A stretch of 64,000 bases of DNA from Cycas panzhihuaensis (Eukaryota > Cycadophyta): NCBI GenBank assembly GCA_023213395.1, contig CM041465.1:6882001-6946000 (forward strand), given 5' to 3'. Shown piece after piece: positions 42,950-53,998 of the stretch (positions are counted from its first letter, which is position 1; every line of letters begins with the position of its first letter). The position numbers and the translations under genes are program-made. The notes under the pieces are model-generated. The model did not search any database. It had not been told where the DNA came from and was given only the letters and a program-made list of their open reading frames with translations.

Positions 42950-44650
42950 GACAAGATTCAAGGAAAAATAATGGTGTATCAAGGTCAAGTGATAAGGGAA
43001 CCTCCTCTCGACCTCAAAGATTTCCCAAATAGGTTCAAAGAAATCATGACTTGGATAACATATAAGAAAATAACTTTGATAGAATATCTACTCATTCACA
43101 TCAGGTTAACTTTTCCCTTATGAGTTAAGTAATGAAATCCCATAAGCCTCACAATTTTACAGAGGTATATACTCATGATAAATGGAGGAAAGTTATGGAA
43201 GAGAAATACAATTCTGTAGTCAAAAATGACACATGGGAACTTGTTGACCTTCCTCCCAACAAAATAGCCATTAGAACCAAATAGGTCTATAAGACCAAAT
43301 TTAGATCGAATGAATCCATTGATAAACACAAAGCTAGACTCATTACCAAAGGATATTCCCAAAGAGAAGGCATAAATTATAGCAAAATGTTAACTCATAT
43401 TACTCAAATGGAGACCATTCATATGATGTTGAGTCTATTTACCCAAAAAGGCTGGGATGTTCATCAAATTGACATTAAAAGTACCTTCCTTAATGGCTAC
43501 ATCAAAGAGGACATTTATGTTTAATAACCAAAAGGTTTTGAAGTTAGGGAGTAAGAAAATAAAGTGTATAAATTGAAAAAGGCACTTTATGGTTTAAAAC
43601 AAGCACCTAGAGCATGGTACTCTAGGATAGACAAATATTTCAGAGACTAAGGATTCAAAAGAACTCAATTAGATCTGTATTTATATATTAAAATCGAAGA
43701 AGATTCCATATTAATTATGAGACTTTATATTGAAGATCTTTTTTATATAGGAAATGACTTCTATCTCTCTCAAAAATTTAAGGCTGATATGTATAAAGAG
43801 TTCAAAATGACAGACTTGGGATTGATACATTACTTCATTAGATTAGAAGTTTAGTAAGATGATTATGGTATCTTTATCTCTTAAAGGGACTTACTCCAAA
43901 AGTTCAATATAAGTGATTACAAGGCTTTATCCACACCAGTAGAAGTTGGTGTCAAACTATCCAAACTTGATGATTCTACACCGATTGATCCTATATTATA
44001 TAGACAATTGATTAAGAGCCTAATATACTTCATATATATATGACCTAATATCATGCATATTGTTAGTGTTGTGTTGAGATTTATGCAAGATTCTAAATCT
44101 ATCCATTGGCAAGTAGCTAAGTGTATTTTATGGTATCTAAAAGGCATAATAGACTATGAACTATATTATAAGCCTTCACCAAATTTTAGATTGATTAGGT
44201 ATATAGATTTTGACTGGGTAGTTGACATTGATGATACAAAGTCTACTTTTAGATATACATTCAATTTAGGTTTAGCAGCTATTATACGGAGTACCAAAAA
44301 GTAGAATATCACCTCCTTATCTTCAATAGAAGTAGAGTATAACATAGCAGTTTTAGGTGCATGCGAAATAATTTAGCTATGTTGACTACTTTATGATCTT
44401 TAGTTGGAACATAATGGTCCTACCAAGATTTGGTGTAATAATCAAAGAATTATTCAAATGATATAAAATCTAGTCTTGCATGGTAGAACTAAACATATTG
44501 AGATGAGACATTATTTTATTCAAGAACTTGTGTAAGCAAGTGAAATAGAGTTAGTATATTGTAATATGAAAGATCATACATTAGACATTTTCACAATAAC
44601 ACTTGGAAAATTTAAGTTTTATAAATTTAGAGAAAAGCTTAGAGTTACAC
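42950..44650 (+). pseudogene. Cop-F: copia RT and RNase H
   Basis: The plus strand reads DKWRKVMEEKYNSVVKNDTW, KARLITKGYSQREGINYSK, DVHQIDIKSTFLNGYIKEDI and [20 protein letters not shown]. The catalytic block is LYIEDLFYIGN, YVDD changed to YIED. MTDLGLIHYFIRLEV, STPVEVGVKL, YRQLIKSLIYF and RNase H motifs (RYIDFDWVVDIDDTKST, HGRTKHIEMRHYFIQEL) follow. One frame is kept over long spans with stops such as RTK*VYK and RD*GFK, fitting TGG-to-TAG or CAA-to-TAA. Gag, protease and integrase are missing: the sequence before 42,950 is unrelated. It ends next to a purine tract, ATGGGAGAGAA, at 44,663. Confidence 0.88.
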
Positions 44651-44673
44651 ATAATGAATATTATGGGAGAGAA

Positions 44674-44915
44674 TATTAACTATAATATTTATTATTGTAT
44701 ATTAAAGTGTGTAAATATATTAGGAGTACACAAAGCCACTCTAGTTGACTATAGCTAACTTAAGGATAAGATAAGTATTAATTTATTTGTTATTTTATTA
44801 TTTTTTAATTTCAATAAAGTGTTAGTTAAGGAGGGCTCCTACCCACCTTCCAACCTATAAATACAAGGTGCATAATATAATGGTATTTTCTAATACTACT
44901 TACAAATGAAATTTA
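44674..44915 (+). repeat. Cop-F 3' LTR, truncated by Cop-B1
   Basis: Begins TATTAACTATAATA (TG changed to TA) after the purine tract. A TATAAATA box is at 44,856-44,863. The LTR is interrupted at 44,916 by the Cop-B1 LTR end. Confidence 0.65.
44856..44863 (+). promoter_or_regulatory. TATA box in Cop-F LTR
   Basis: TATAAATA in CCTATAAATACAAGG, a standard plant core-promoter form at the expected place in an LTR. Confidence 0.6.
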
Positions 44916-45196
44916 TGAAAAAAGTAGATCTATCATTTATCTCCATGTACTAAACACAAAGGCAAACATGGGAGTAAGAGAGACTTGAGAGAAAAAGAGA
45001 AGCTCTCACAAAATAGGGAGGTAAGAATGAGCTTCCTCCATTGAGCTTTTACTTTTATATTAAGAGAGGGAGCATTAGAGTTAGGTGAAATGAAATTACA
45101 CATAATGCACATGAAAGTGCATTTCACTTAAGTGATCTAATTTAAAGTTCACTTAAGACCCTTTTTAGAATCAACTAATATAATGACCTTGTGACA
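44916..45196 (-). repeat. Cop-B1 3' LTR
   Basis: 281 bp. The right end GTGACA and left end TGAAAA give TG..CA on the minus strand. It matches 58,547-58,831 (plus) and 63,211-63,495 (minus). The minus-strand AAGGGGGAGATTG tract is at about 45,210-45,222. Confidence 0.88.
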
Positions 45197-47229
45197 TTAA
45201 CCCTTTTCAATCTCCCCCTTAATGGTAGAAGGTCATTTCATCCTATTTTATTCTATCATGAGGTCTTTATTTGAGCCTCTTATAAAGCAAACTACTATGA
45301 CACTTTTGTGGAAAACCCTTATGGGGAAGAAAATCCACAAATTTTTTAATCTACTAACCTAGATCAGGCGACTCTTTAAATGAGGCCAAATAGCGAATCA
45401 CTACAATGAATTTTATAGCTGAAATCTACTAAGTCTCCATATACCATTTGGTCATCCCTCATGCCCTTTTAGGTTTTCATAGGTTTTTATTTTCTAAAAT
45501 GATACAACCCTTATCTATTCATGCCCACAAGGGGTTTTTTCAAACGGGATAGAGTAGAGACTTACTCTTGTCCTTCTGTGCCCACAAAGGGTTTTCATGA
45601 ATGAGACAGAGTATGATGGTCCTATTATCATCTCCTTCAATTAGTTAGAGATGGAGGCCATAAGGCTAAGTTGCCTTTGAAACTATTCAAACTTCACCCT
45701 CTTTAGTGGTTTGGTGAAGATATCGGCCACTTGATCTATTGTGGGGCAGTACTCCAATTAAATTATGCCATCATAAACTAGTTCTCTAATCCTATGGAAT
45801 TTTGTACTTATATGTTTAGTATGATCATAAAATATAGGATTTTTAGCCATTTGGATTATAGAGTAATTATCTACATGTAAGCTAGTAGAACTTTTTTGGG
45901 CGGTATTTAATGTATTCAATAATTTTTTAAGCCATATCATCTCCTTTCTTATCTCAAAAGTAGCAATATATTCAACTTTAGTAGTTGAGCTTATAACTAT
46001 CTTCTGTCATCTAGATCTCCATGATATTGGTGCTATTCCAAGAAATGTTACATACCCAGACATAAATCTTCCTGTGTTTTTATCTCCAGCAAATTCTAAG
46101 TCTATGTATGTATAAAGTTTAAATTCTGCATTGGGTTCATATAGCATACCATATTTGTTGGTTGTCTTCAGGTACCTCAACACTCGTATTGCAGCTTGCT
46201 AGTGATTATGCTTAGGATTTATCATAAATCTTGCAAGAATATTGACAGAGTGTGTAATATCTAGCCTTGTATTAGTAGTATAGATGAGACTACCTACAAG
46301 TTACATGTAGAGTGTTGCATCTACCTCCATGGTGTCACCATCAATTGAGAGTTTAATTTTAGGTTTTATAGGTGTATCCACTGGTCGAGCACCTTCCAAC
46401 TGAAACTTTGCTAGAAGATCGTTGATATATTTTTCTTGGGAGAGAAAGATTTTGCCATTCTTTTAAGTTACTTCAATTCTCAAGTAATATTTTATCAACT
46501 CAAGGTCAGACAAGTCAAAAGTTTTAGCAAGGTCCTTCTTTAACTGGTTGATTACCTATTCACTATTCCCTATTATTAGCATATCATCTACAAAGATCAA
46601 GAGATAAATGACTTTATCATTTTAGTGCTTGATAAATAATGTTACATCAATATCTTAATAGTTACAAACTTCATATCCAAGTTGCCCCATTCTTTCAAAC
46701 AACTTGGTAAACTAAGCATGAGGGGCTTGTTTTAGGCCATACAAGGACTTTCTGAGCCTACAAACCTTATGCTCTTGATCAAAAATCTCGTATCCTTTTG
46801 GTTGAGTCATTTCTTCTTTAAGGTCCTTATTGAGAAATACAGTCTTAATATTAAGTTGGTGGATTTTCCAAATCTTTTAAGTAGCCAAGGCTATAAGAGT
46901 TCTTATTATAGGCCACTTAGCTATAGGAGCAAAGATTTTAGTGTAGTTGATGCCTTTCCTTTACGTGAATCCTTTTGCTACCAACCTTGCCTTGCGTTTT
47001 TTAGGGTGCTATTCGATATATACTTACTTTTGAACACCCATTTATTTTAAACTACTTTTCTTCTAAGTGGCAGATTAACAAGCTCCCATATACCATTCTT
47101 AATAAGAGATTGGTAATCTTCTTTCATGGAATTTCTCCAAGTTGCATGCTTTATAGCTTTTTAGTACATTAGGGGCTCTTCATTAAGAGCAAGGTACAGT
47201 TCTATTGGTTCAAGCTCAATGGAAAGTGA
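45197..47229 (-). pseudogene. Cop-B1 RT and RNase H
   Basis: The minus-strand RNase H end reads IWLKKLLNTLNTAQKSSTSL, HVDNYSIIQMAKNP and DHTKHISTKFHRIRELVYDG at 45,758-45,940. The TR..DI.HSVNI and ARPVDTPIKPKIKLS linkers lie near 46,240-46,400. RT blocks can be followed to LALNEEPLMY near 47,165-47,215, the start of RT, where N2 interrupts. The same reading is on the plus strand at 56,573-58,112 in Cop-B2, which is clearer. Many stops. Confidence 0.82.
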
Positions 47230-47506
47230 TGAAGGATCATACAATGATAGAGACAAAGCAGAGCATGTATCAAAAATTATTCCATTATAGCATAAACAGA
47301 TAACACTAGGGTTGGACACCCCTTTAAATATATAGTTTGGGGGAAGAGGGAAACTCCTCAACCCCTAGAATTCAAACAATAATAAAATATTACATAACTC
47401 AATAACTTAACTTAAATCAACTTTAATCTTACCTTACTTACCTTCATATATGTGTACTCACATGTGTAAAATGATGGGAGTGGGGTGATGAACATTAACC
47501 CCAATA
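47230..47506 (-). repeat. N2 3' LTR
   Basis: Plus-strand ends TGAAGGATC and CCCCAATA. It is about 65 bases shorter than its partner because of an internal gap near 47,290. Confidence 0.88.
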
Positions 47507-47509
47507 TTC

Positions 47510-48210
47510 TCCCTCTTAATGGTCATCACGAATGTCTTCATTTTTCTCTTTAAAATTGTAAAACTTGAACTTGAAAAAAACTTTAAATAATTATCCTTTA
47601 GCTTGATCATTATTAATTTGCCTCATCCTTTTAGTAATGTGTGTTGCTTTACCATTGAGTGGTTCAAAAAATCTCTAAATAAATGTAGCTTAATTTGAAT
47701 GAAGGTGAATGGTTGTAATTCTAACTTTATCTCCTTCTGAAATCTTTGTGTTATGAGTAACTATCATATCATAAGATTTCTTCCCTTCAAATGGAGGATC
47801 AAGTTCATGTGCAACAAAGTGATCATACATTTGACTTGAATTTTCCTCCTTGGTCTTCGATTACAATCAACTTGGTCTAGCATCTGTCTCACATTCTCAA
47901 TAATATCAAAGTTAAATGCATTTATAGTGAGCGTTTCTCCCCCATAAATAGAATCCAAGGTATCCCATACCAATTTGGAAGTTATCATTTCATAAACTTT
48001 AGAAAAAACATTATCATCTATAGTGTAAAATAGTATAACTAAGGCTTTATTATCTTTTTTAATGTCTTCTTTAATATTAAGATCTTATTCATCTTGTAAG
48101 TATTTCTAAAGATCATTTGTAATAAAATAATTTTGCATTGTTTTATGTCATTGTAAAAAATTATGTCCATCAAATATAGGGAATTGTATTTTATTTAGAT
48201 TTATTACCAT
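47510..48210 (-). pseudogene. N2 Gag (copia-like)
   Basis: ATG on the minus strand at 48,210 begins MVINLNKIQFPIFDGHNF. The same frame continues through TMQNYFITNDL, EDIKKDNKALVILFYTID, DNVFSKVYEMITSKLVWDTL, DSIYGGETLTINAFNF and DIIENVRQMLDQVDCN. There the frame shifts by one relative to N1. The W...L.SIYGG block and overall length match copia Gag capsid domains. No zinc knuckle is seen and nothing of pol follows. The 3' LTR polypurine tract is close by. The start and the first 120 codons are better kept than in N1. Confidence 0.78.
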
Positions 48211-51200
48211 TTGTATTGAAAACTTTAGTATATAATAAAAAAGAATATGCTTTTACTAAGTGAACTTTTTATACTTCTTAATAAAATATGTACCTTTAGA
48301 AGGAATCAAAAAACTCAATAAATCAATAAACTTCAAATATACTTTTTGAAAGAAATATGCAAGTAATCACTCTAAAAAAATACAACGCCCTTGAAAGTAA
48401 ATTGTATTACCACTAGATGCAACTTTTATAAGTGCAATAAGTAAATAATCTTTTCAATATTAAAAAAATATGCTTTGAATAAGTGTATGCATTTAGAATA
48501 ATTGACAACCTTATATGGTATAATTTCAAATAAACTATGAAATATAATGAATATATGAGCAAATTTTGAATGTAATTAAGATCCTTTTAACTATACAGAT
48601 CTAAATTGTAACTTTGATGATAAAAAATATAGAATTCTTAAGCTTTTGATTTTTCAAATGAATAAATATAAACTTAAGCAAGAAAACATTTTTTTTTCAA
48701 TGTAAGAAATAATTTTGTCTTGATGAAGATATATAATGCTGAAAATCTAAAAAATATAAGTATATTTTTAGTTTAGAAAAATAAAGAAGAAACTTCCAAG
48801 AAAAAGGAATTGTACTCATTTTATGTTACAAGACCACTTGGCTTGTCACTTGCTTTAGATGTATATAATCAATTTCTACTACAAATCAGCTTAAAATAAG
48901 CTATATGAAAGTTAAATGAAAGCTCCAAACATGTATTATAAGTGATCAATAAGAAATAGAATAACGAACTCCTTAAAAAAGTTTAGAAGATAAGCCTATT
49001 GGGATATCTTCAATACTCAAGTTGAGTAGCTTCAAATTTATACTAAACAATGTTAAAATAAGGTGAAATTATACCAATTTGAAGATCAATGAAATATCTA
49101 GTCAACGAAATTGACCGTTTTGAGAACGGGTTCCTACAAGTCAAGATTTTTATATACAAAGGATGTAGTCCTCCTTTTGAGGCTTAACGGGAGCCTCAAA
49201 CTTAAAATATTATTAAATGCTAGTAAAAAAACTTATAGAACAATGCAAACTAATTAAATATAGTTTATAGAGCTATTTAATATACTTTTTAGTAAAAAAA
49301 CTTAAAAAATAATATATAAAAATATGCAATAATGACAAATTGGAAGCTTTTATGTGCCTCAAATTTGATGGATTTAAAAGTCTACAACAAGACTTTAAAA
49401 CTTATAAATAATAGTGTTACTTCAAAGAAGAATAAGTTAGCTTCCCAATAAAATTGATGGAATTGAATTCTGATGTGTAACAGAAAAGTTATAATGAAAA
49501 TAGTTGCAAGTACTTTTTATGTTAATAAGCTAAAAAAATGTTATTTTTTAAAAGAATTGACTTAAACTAATTAGAAACAAGTCAAATTAGCTCCAAATAT
49601 GCCAAATAACTAGTCTAAATTGTACCTCAAAAAATTCTAGACTCAACGAGATAGATTTCGTCAGAAACTGATACTCCAGTCAAGAGATATGGCAAAAATT
49701 AGCCAAGTACCTTATGTTTTAAGGAAAATTTTAAAAAATAATAAAAAGAAAAATAATTGTAAGTTTAAGAGGCCCCTTTAGCAATGAGCCAAAGGTCATG
49801 TGAAGGAGGTATGTGATGGGGGGCTATGACCCAGAGGGGGTTGCGACCTTTACAAACAGATTTCAAATTTTATAGAGAATAATTAAATTTTTTAAAACCT
49901 AATGAATATATTAGAAAGCAATATTAATAAATAAATCACGCCAAATTTGAACGGTGACTTGCGCATAGAGATGGAGGTGACTGAGAGAGTAAGAACTCAA
50001 TCAGATTGATCGAATAACACCACAGATGGAGATGCAGGAGATCGACACCTAGATCGGGCTGGAAAACACACCCCAAAAAATGATGAAGAACGATTAAAAA
50101 CATGTACTTTATAAGGAAAAACGGTGGGATATTTAGCAAAATAGAGAGGATAGTGATGCTAAATGGAGGTGAAAGAGTGTTAATAGAACTTAGATCTAAG
50201 CTAGGAGGAACCCAACTGAGGGTGTCTAGATTTTATTAAAAAAAAAAAATTAAAAAAATTAAAAAAACAGTGAGAAAATAGTGAAAAAAACTGATAAACT
50301 AGGGTTTTAATCACTTTGGAGGCTAGATCTCACTGTACAAGCCACAAAATGAGATAAGATTTCATAGGTAGCAAGGTGTCTTGGACGGCCAGGGACTGGT
50401 AAAATTTCATAGCGATCCATTGCTTGTGCGCTAAGAATGAACCTACAAATCGAATGGGGGCTAAATTGGACTAGCAGTCGATCTAGATGAAATATCTTAC
50501 TGTCTGATCAGCGAAATCTCAAATTGTTTCTTTCACTAACTTGCTAGCTCAACAAGCATCATAACGAGTGGTCACTTTCTAGGGTTTCAGGTACTAGATT
50601 TACTACATAAGCTCGCAAAACCAAGAGTATCAAGTTACCCAAAAGTGGAAAATATGAAATAAAAAATAAAATAAAATAATTTAAACGAATAAACTTTAGA
50701 ATATGTAAAGTTTAAACTTTAATATAAATAATCAAACCAATATAATCATAGATGCATTATAGCTTGCCAAAACCTAAAAAGAAATAGTGAATAGATAATA
50801 AAATCTGTAGTATAACTTCTCTAGGAAACTTGTTAGGGTGAATATCCACCAAATATTGCATAGATCTACAAAAAATATTGAATAAATAGACAAAATGCAC
50901 TAGAAATGGCCAAGTATTTGACAAAATATATAAAACTTATTAATAAAAACTTTATAGAATGATGAAATCTTAAATATTTACTGATTGAAGTTGTGATCCT
51001 ACATAGATCTATGAAAAATATGGGTTATTTTACAGGTATAAATTAAAAAAAGTCAGATTTTTAATGAAAAATAATACAAGAAACTACTAACAAGCTTTAT
51101 AGAAGATGAATAGAATCAGTATTCAACTTGTTGTGAGTAGATCTGCTTCAGATGCTAATAAATCTTCTTTCTTCTAAAAAAAAACTTCAATAGGCCAAAA

Positions 51201-51268
51201 ATCTGAGCCAATGTATACAGAATCTATGCTCTGATACTAAATGAAGGTGCAACAGGCCAGCAATCTAA
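48211..51268 (-). other. N2 long non-coding leader
   Basis: About 3 kb of AT-rich sequence without a recognisable domain on either strand. It aligns in blocks with N1 27,893-29,018 and 36,561-39,347. A 67-codon minus-strand ORF at 49,936-50,139 is not conserved. Confidence 0.6.
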
Positions 51269-51288
51269 GCTTTGATACTAAATAAAGG
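51228..51288 (-). repeat. N2 PBS region, tandemly duplicated
   Basis: GCTCTGATACTAAATGAAGG and GCTTTGATACTAAATAAAGG (plus strand) occur 41 bases apart. The second is the working PBS (minus TAGTATCAAAGC, 51,269-51,280) next to the 5' LTR. N1 has only one copy. Confidence 0.8.
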
Positions 51289-51626
51289 ATCATACAATGA
51301 TGGAGACAGAGCATAGCATGTATAAAAGATCATTCTATTGTAGTATAAATACATAAGCCTTTGTATTCAATCTATCTTTGAGTGAGTACATAGAAAATTT
51401 CAAATATAGGTGGTGTTTAAAAACACCAAGGTTGGACACCCCTCCAAATATATAATTTGGAGGAGGAGGGAAACTCCTCAACCCCTAGAATTCAAACAAC
51501 AATAAAATATTACATAACTCAACAACTTAACTCAAATAAACTTTAACCTTACCTTACTTACCTTCACATGTGTGCACTCACATGTGTAAAATGGTGGGAG
51601 TGGGGTGATGAACATTAACCATAATA
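51283..51626 (-). repeat. N2 5' LTR
   Basis: The outer end reads ATAATA where N1 has CCAACA, but its position is fixed by AGTGA following at 51,627. Confidence 0.87.
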
Positions 51627-51631
51627 AGTGA

Positions 51632-52870
51632 TTTATGTATCCTTGCTCTATAAGTACTTCTAGTGCTAGTTTTGCCTACCTCATTTGGTTGCATATCTTT
51701 GTGTAGTTGGTAGGCCTCACAAAAACCTCAAGTTAGGAATGAGGTTTTCATTTACATAGCCTCTTAGTCTTCATTTTGATCGTAAAAAGGATCATGTGAA
51801 ATGGTTAGCACAAAGGAATTTGACGATGCTAGAGAAGATAGGCCAGTCACTTATGTTGGAAAAGATGGTTCTTCTGCTATGACTTTGCCTTCATCAACTT
51901 GGCTATAAATAAATAATGGTACTGGATATGTACACATTGGCTAAGAGTCACAGCTTATATCCTATGGGGCTTTATTGTTAGATTCTAAGATTTTGAGCAA
52001 CTGTCAAGCATCTCCCTCCCTAAATTTTAGAATCTAGACATCAAATTCTGTAGCATCATTAAATCGATATAAAGGTATCTTGGAGTCAAGTCTGGGTAAT
52101 TGATCTTTAATCTCTACAAAGATAACATCTTTAGTGATGATAATTTTCCATTGTGAAGGTATAAAAACCTTATACCCCTTTTGTCCATAGAGTATCTGAT
52201 AAGGATGCCTTTGAGGGATCTATCTTGGAGCTTATTTATGTGTTCCTCCAGAATGTGAGCATAACAAGTAGAGCCAAAAATTCTAAAATGGGAGATAGAG
52301 GGGATTTGTCTATATCATATTTCATGTGGAGAGGGGCTAATCTTGGAGGGACTAATAGTGTTAATGCAATACACATCAATCCAAATAGTCTCAGTCCAAA
52401 GATAGATAGGGATGTTCTTATATACCAACATAGCATGAACCATGTTCATGATGGTCCTATTCATGCACTTGGTAACTCCATTTTATTAGGGTGTACCTGT
52501 AACATTGGTATGATGTTTAACTCCATGATGATGTAGGTACAATTCAAACTCATTGGATGTGTACTCACCACCATTATCAATCCTGAGTATTTTGATCTTG
52601 AATCCATATTCATTTTCCACGTGGGCTTTGAAAGCTTAAAATATAGAAAAAGCATCACCTTTCTTTGCAAGAAAAGCAACCCATGATTTTTTAGTAAAAT
52701 CATTAATGAAAGTAATACAGTGCCACTTCTATTTGAGAGAAGGGATAGACATAGGACCACATATAACTGAGTGTACAAACTACAAAGGTTGCCTAGATTT
52801 CCACTGACTACGAGGAAAGGGTTGTCTTTGAGATTAGGCAATGATACATACTTCACATCTGAAGGGCTTA
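51632..52870 (-). pseudogene. Cop-B1 integrase
   Basis: The minus strand, over several frames, reads SQRQPFPRSQWKS, WHCITFINDFTKKSW, EYGFKIKILRIDNGGEYTSN, NGVTKCMNRTIMNMVHAMLV and SHFRIFGSTCYAHI. These are the copia integrase core and C-terminus. The first Asp region reads HSVICGP (D lost). The second Asp in RIDNGGEY is kept. The Glu of GVAER is K (GVTKCMNR). The C-terminal hinge runs to 51,632, where N2 begins one base beyond the site used by the solo LTR in Cop-B2. Confidence 0.8.
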
Positions 52871-52879
52871 GAGGAGTGC

Positions 52880-53173
52880 CTAGGTATACCAAGAAGAGTG
52901 GAGTAGTTCTCTTAAATGATCAATTTTGATATGGCCTATATGAGTATGCCATAGGGCCGCTTGGGACAAATTGTAAGGAGTCAAGGTTGTGGTAAAAGCA
53001 GAGTCATTATCAATATAGATAGCTTCAGAGGATGGTAAGCCAATTAGGTAAAAAGGCTTACCCTCAAGAATTCTGGTCATAACCACAGTATTTAAAAGAG
53101 GGTGAATGACATAGAGAGTTTGATTATTTGCAGTTACACTCAAATTAAAACCACAAGAGACAAGGGTTAACAT
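52880..53173 (-). pseudogene. Cop-B1 pre-integrase region
   Basis: Open minus-strand frame with FNLSVTANNQTLYVIHPL and LSQAALWHTHIGHIKIDHLREL, the GAG-pre-integrase pattern LWH.R.GH.....L..L that precedes copia integrase. The element is truncated just upstream, at about 53,180, in A/T-rich sequence, so protease and gag are missing. Confidence 0.85.
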
Positions 53174-53180
53174 AATTGGA

Positions 53181-53739
53181 TTATTTTTTATTTTTTATTT
53201 TTAAACTCTAAAATGGAGTTAATAGAATTGGATTATTTTTTATTTTAAAAATTTTATATATGATATTTGATGAAATTTTAATTCCATCACTATTTTTAAA
53301 GGATTACACATTATTATATGGCATACTGGAATGTTTTGCACTATAACTCATCACTCATGTATCAGAATTAGATGTTGTATGTTGTATTAGAAAGAATACT
53401 TCAAGACAGTCATAACGAGTGGTCATATGACCTATTTTAGATAGTAGAAGATAGAGAAAATTTAGTGTAAAGTTGATGCAATGTCTCTAAACTTCATTTT
53501 GGAAGAATTCTATATCAAGTTTTGGAAAAATTTTAGTCAATTGTAATATTTTCTATGGCTCCAATCATGATGGTAAACTTATTTTTGAGAAATAATGGAA
53601 GAAAATTAAAGTTTGGTTTCAAATCAAGCATTTTAAGGCCCATTTATGGCATTTTGAGGTCTATTTATGTTGGAAAAATTCATTAAGTAAGAAATATTTA
53701 ATAAAGTTATTATATGAGACATCCTTGATATGTTGGTTT
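53181..53739. other. Spacer between the two head-to-head Cop-B copies
   Basis: No gene seen. ATTGGATTATTTTTTATTTT is repeated at about 53,178 and 53,229. The rest is AT-rich and may include more decayed Cop-B or N-type sequence (CATAACGAGTGGTCAT at 53,412 also occurs in the N leader at 50,561). Confidence 0.45.
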
Positions 53740-53998
53740 TTCATTTTCCCCTAGGCAACATCACATTTAGTTTAGTGACTGATAAAACCCCTAACCAAAC
53801 ATATGGATCCTTTGTTCCAAACATTTCATATGATCCTTTTCAGGATCAAAATAAAGACTAGAGGCTATGGAAATAAAAACCTTATTCCCAACTCGAGGTT
53901 TTCGTGAATCCTACTAGCTACACATGGACATGTGACTAGATGAGGTAGGCAAAACTGGCACTAGAAGTGCCCATAGAGCAAGGATGCATGAATCACTT

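Larger units (their letters stand above)
47230..51626 (-). mobile_element. N2: second copy of the Gag-only LTR element, inside Cop-B1
   Basis: Minus strand, 4,397 bp, with a perfect TSD AGTGA at 47,225-47,229 and 51,627-51,631. LTRs are 47,230-47,506 and 51,283-51,626. The PBS is at 51,269-51,280 and the polypurine tract at 47,507-47,517. The layout is the same as N1: PBS, about 3 kb without pol, copia-like Gag, 3' LTR. The two copies are clearly homologous over the whole interior but well diverged. The shared absence of pol in two independent insertions indicates a non-autonomous family. Confidence 0.9.
44916..53180 (-). mobile_element. Cop-B1: copia element, 5'-truncated, split by N2
   Basis: Minus-strand element: 3' LTR (44,916-45,196), polypurine tract, RNase H and RT (45,700-47,224), N2 insertion (47,230-51,626), integrase (51,632-52,870) and the pre-integrase region (to about 53,173). 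Gag and protease are absent. The same family appears as Cop-B2 (plus, 53,740-58,831) and Cop-B3 (minus, from 63,211). The LTRs of all three share TGTCACAAGGTCATTAC at the start and CACTCTTTTCA at the end. ATTTA precedes the 3' LTR end at 44,911-44,915, but the partner TSD is lost with the 5' end. Confidence 0.85.

Noticed and set aside
43096-43362. 88-codon minus-strand ORF
   Set aside because: Shadow of the Cop-F RT on the plus strand.
26857-51626. N1 and N2 as a segmental duplication of the chromosome
   Set aside because: Each is bounded by LTRs and its own TSD in a different host sequence, so they are separate transpositions.
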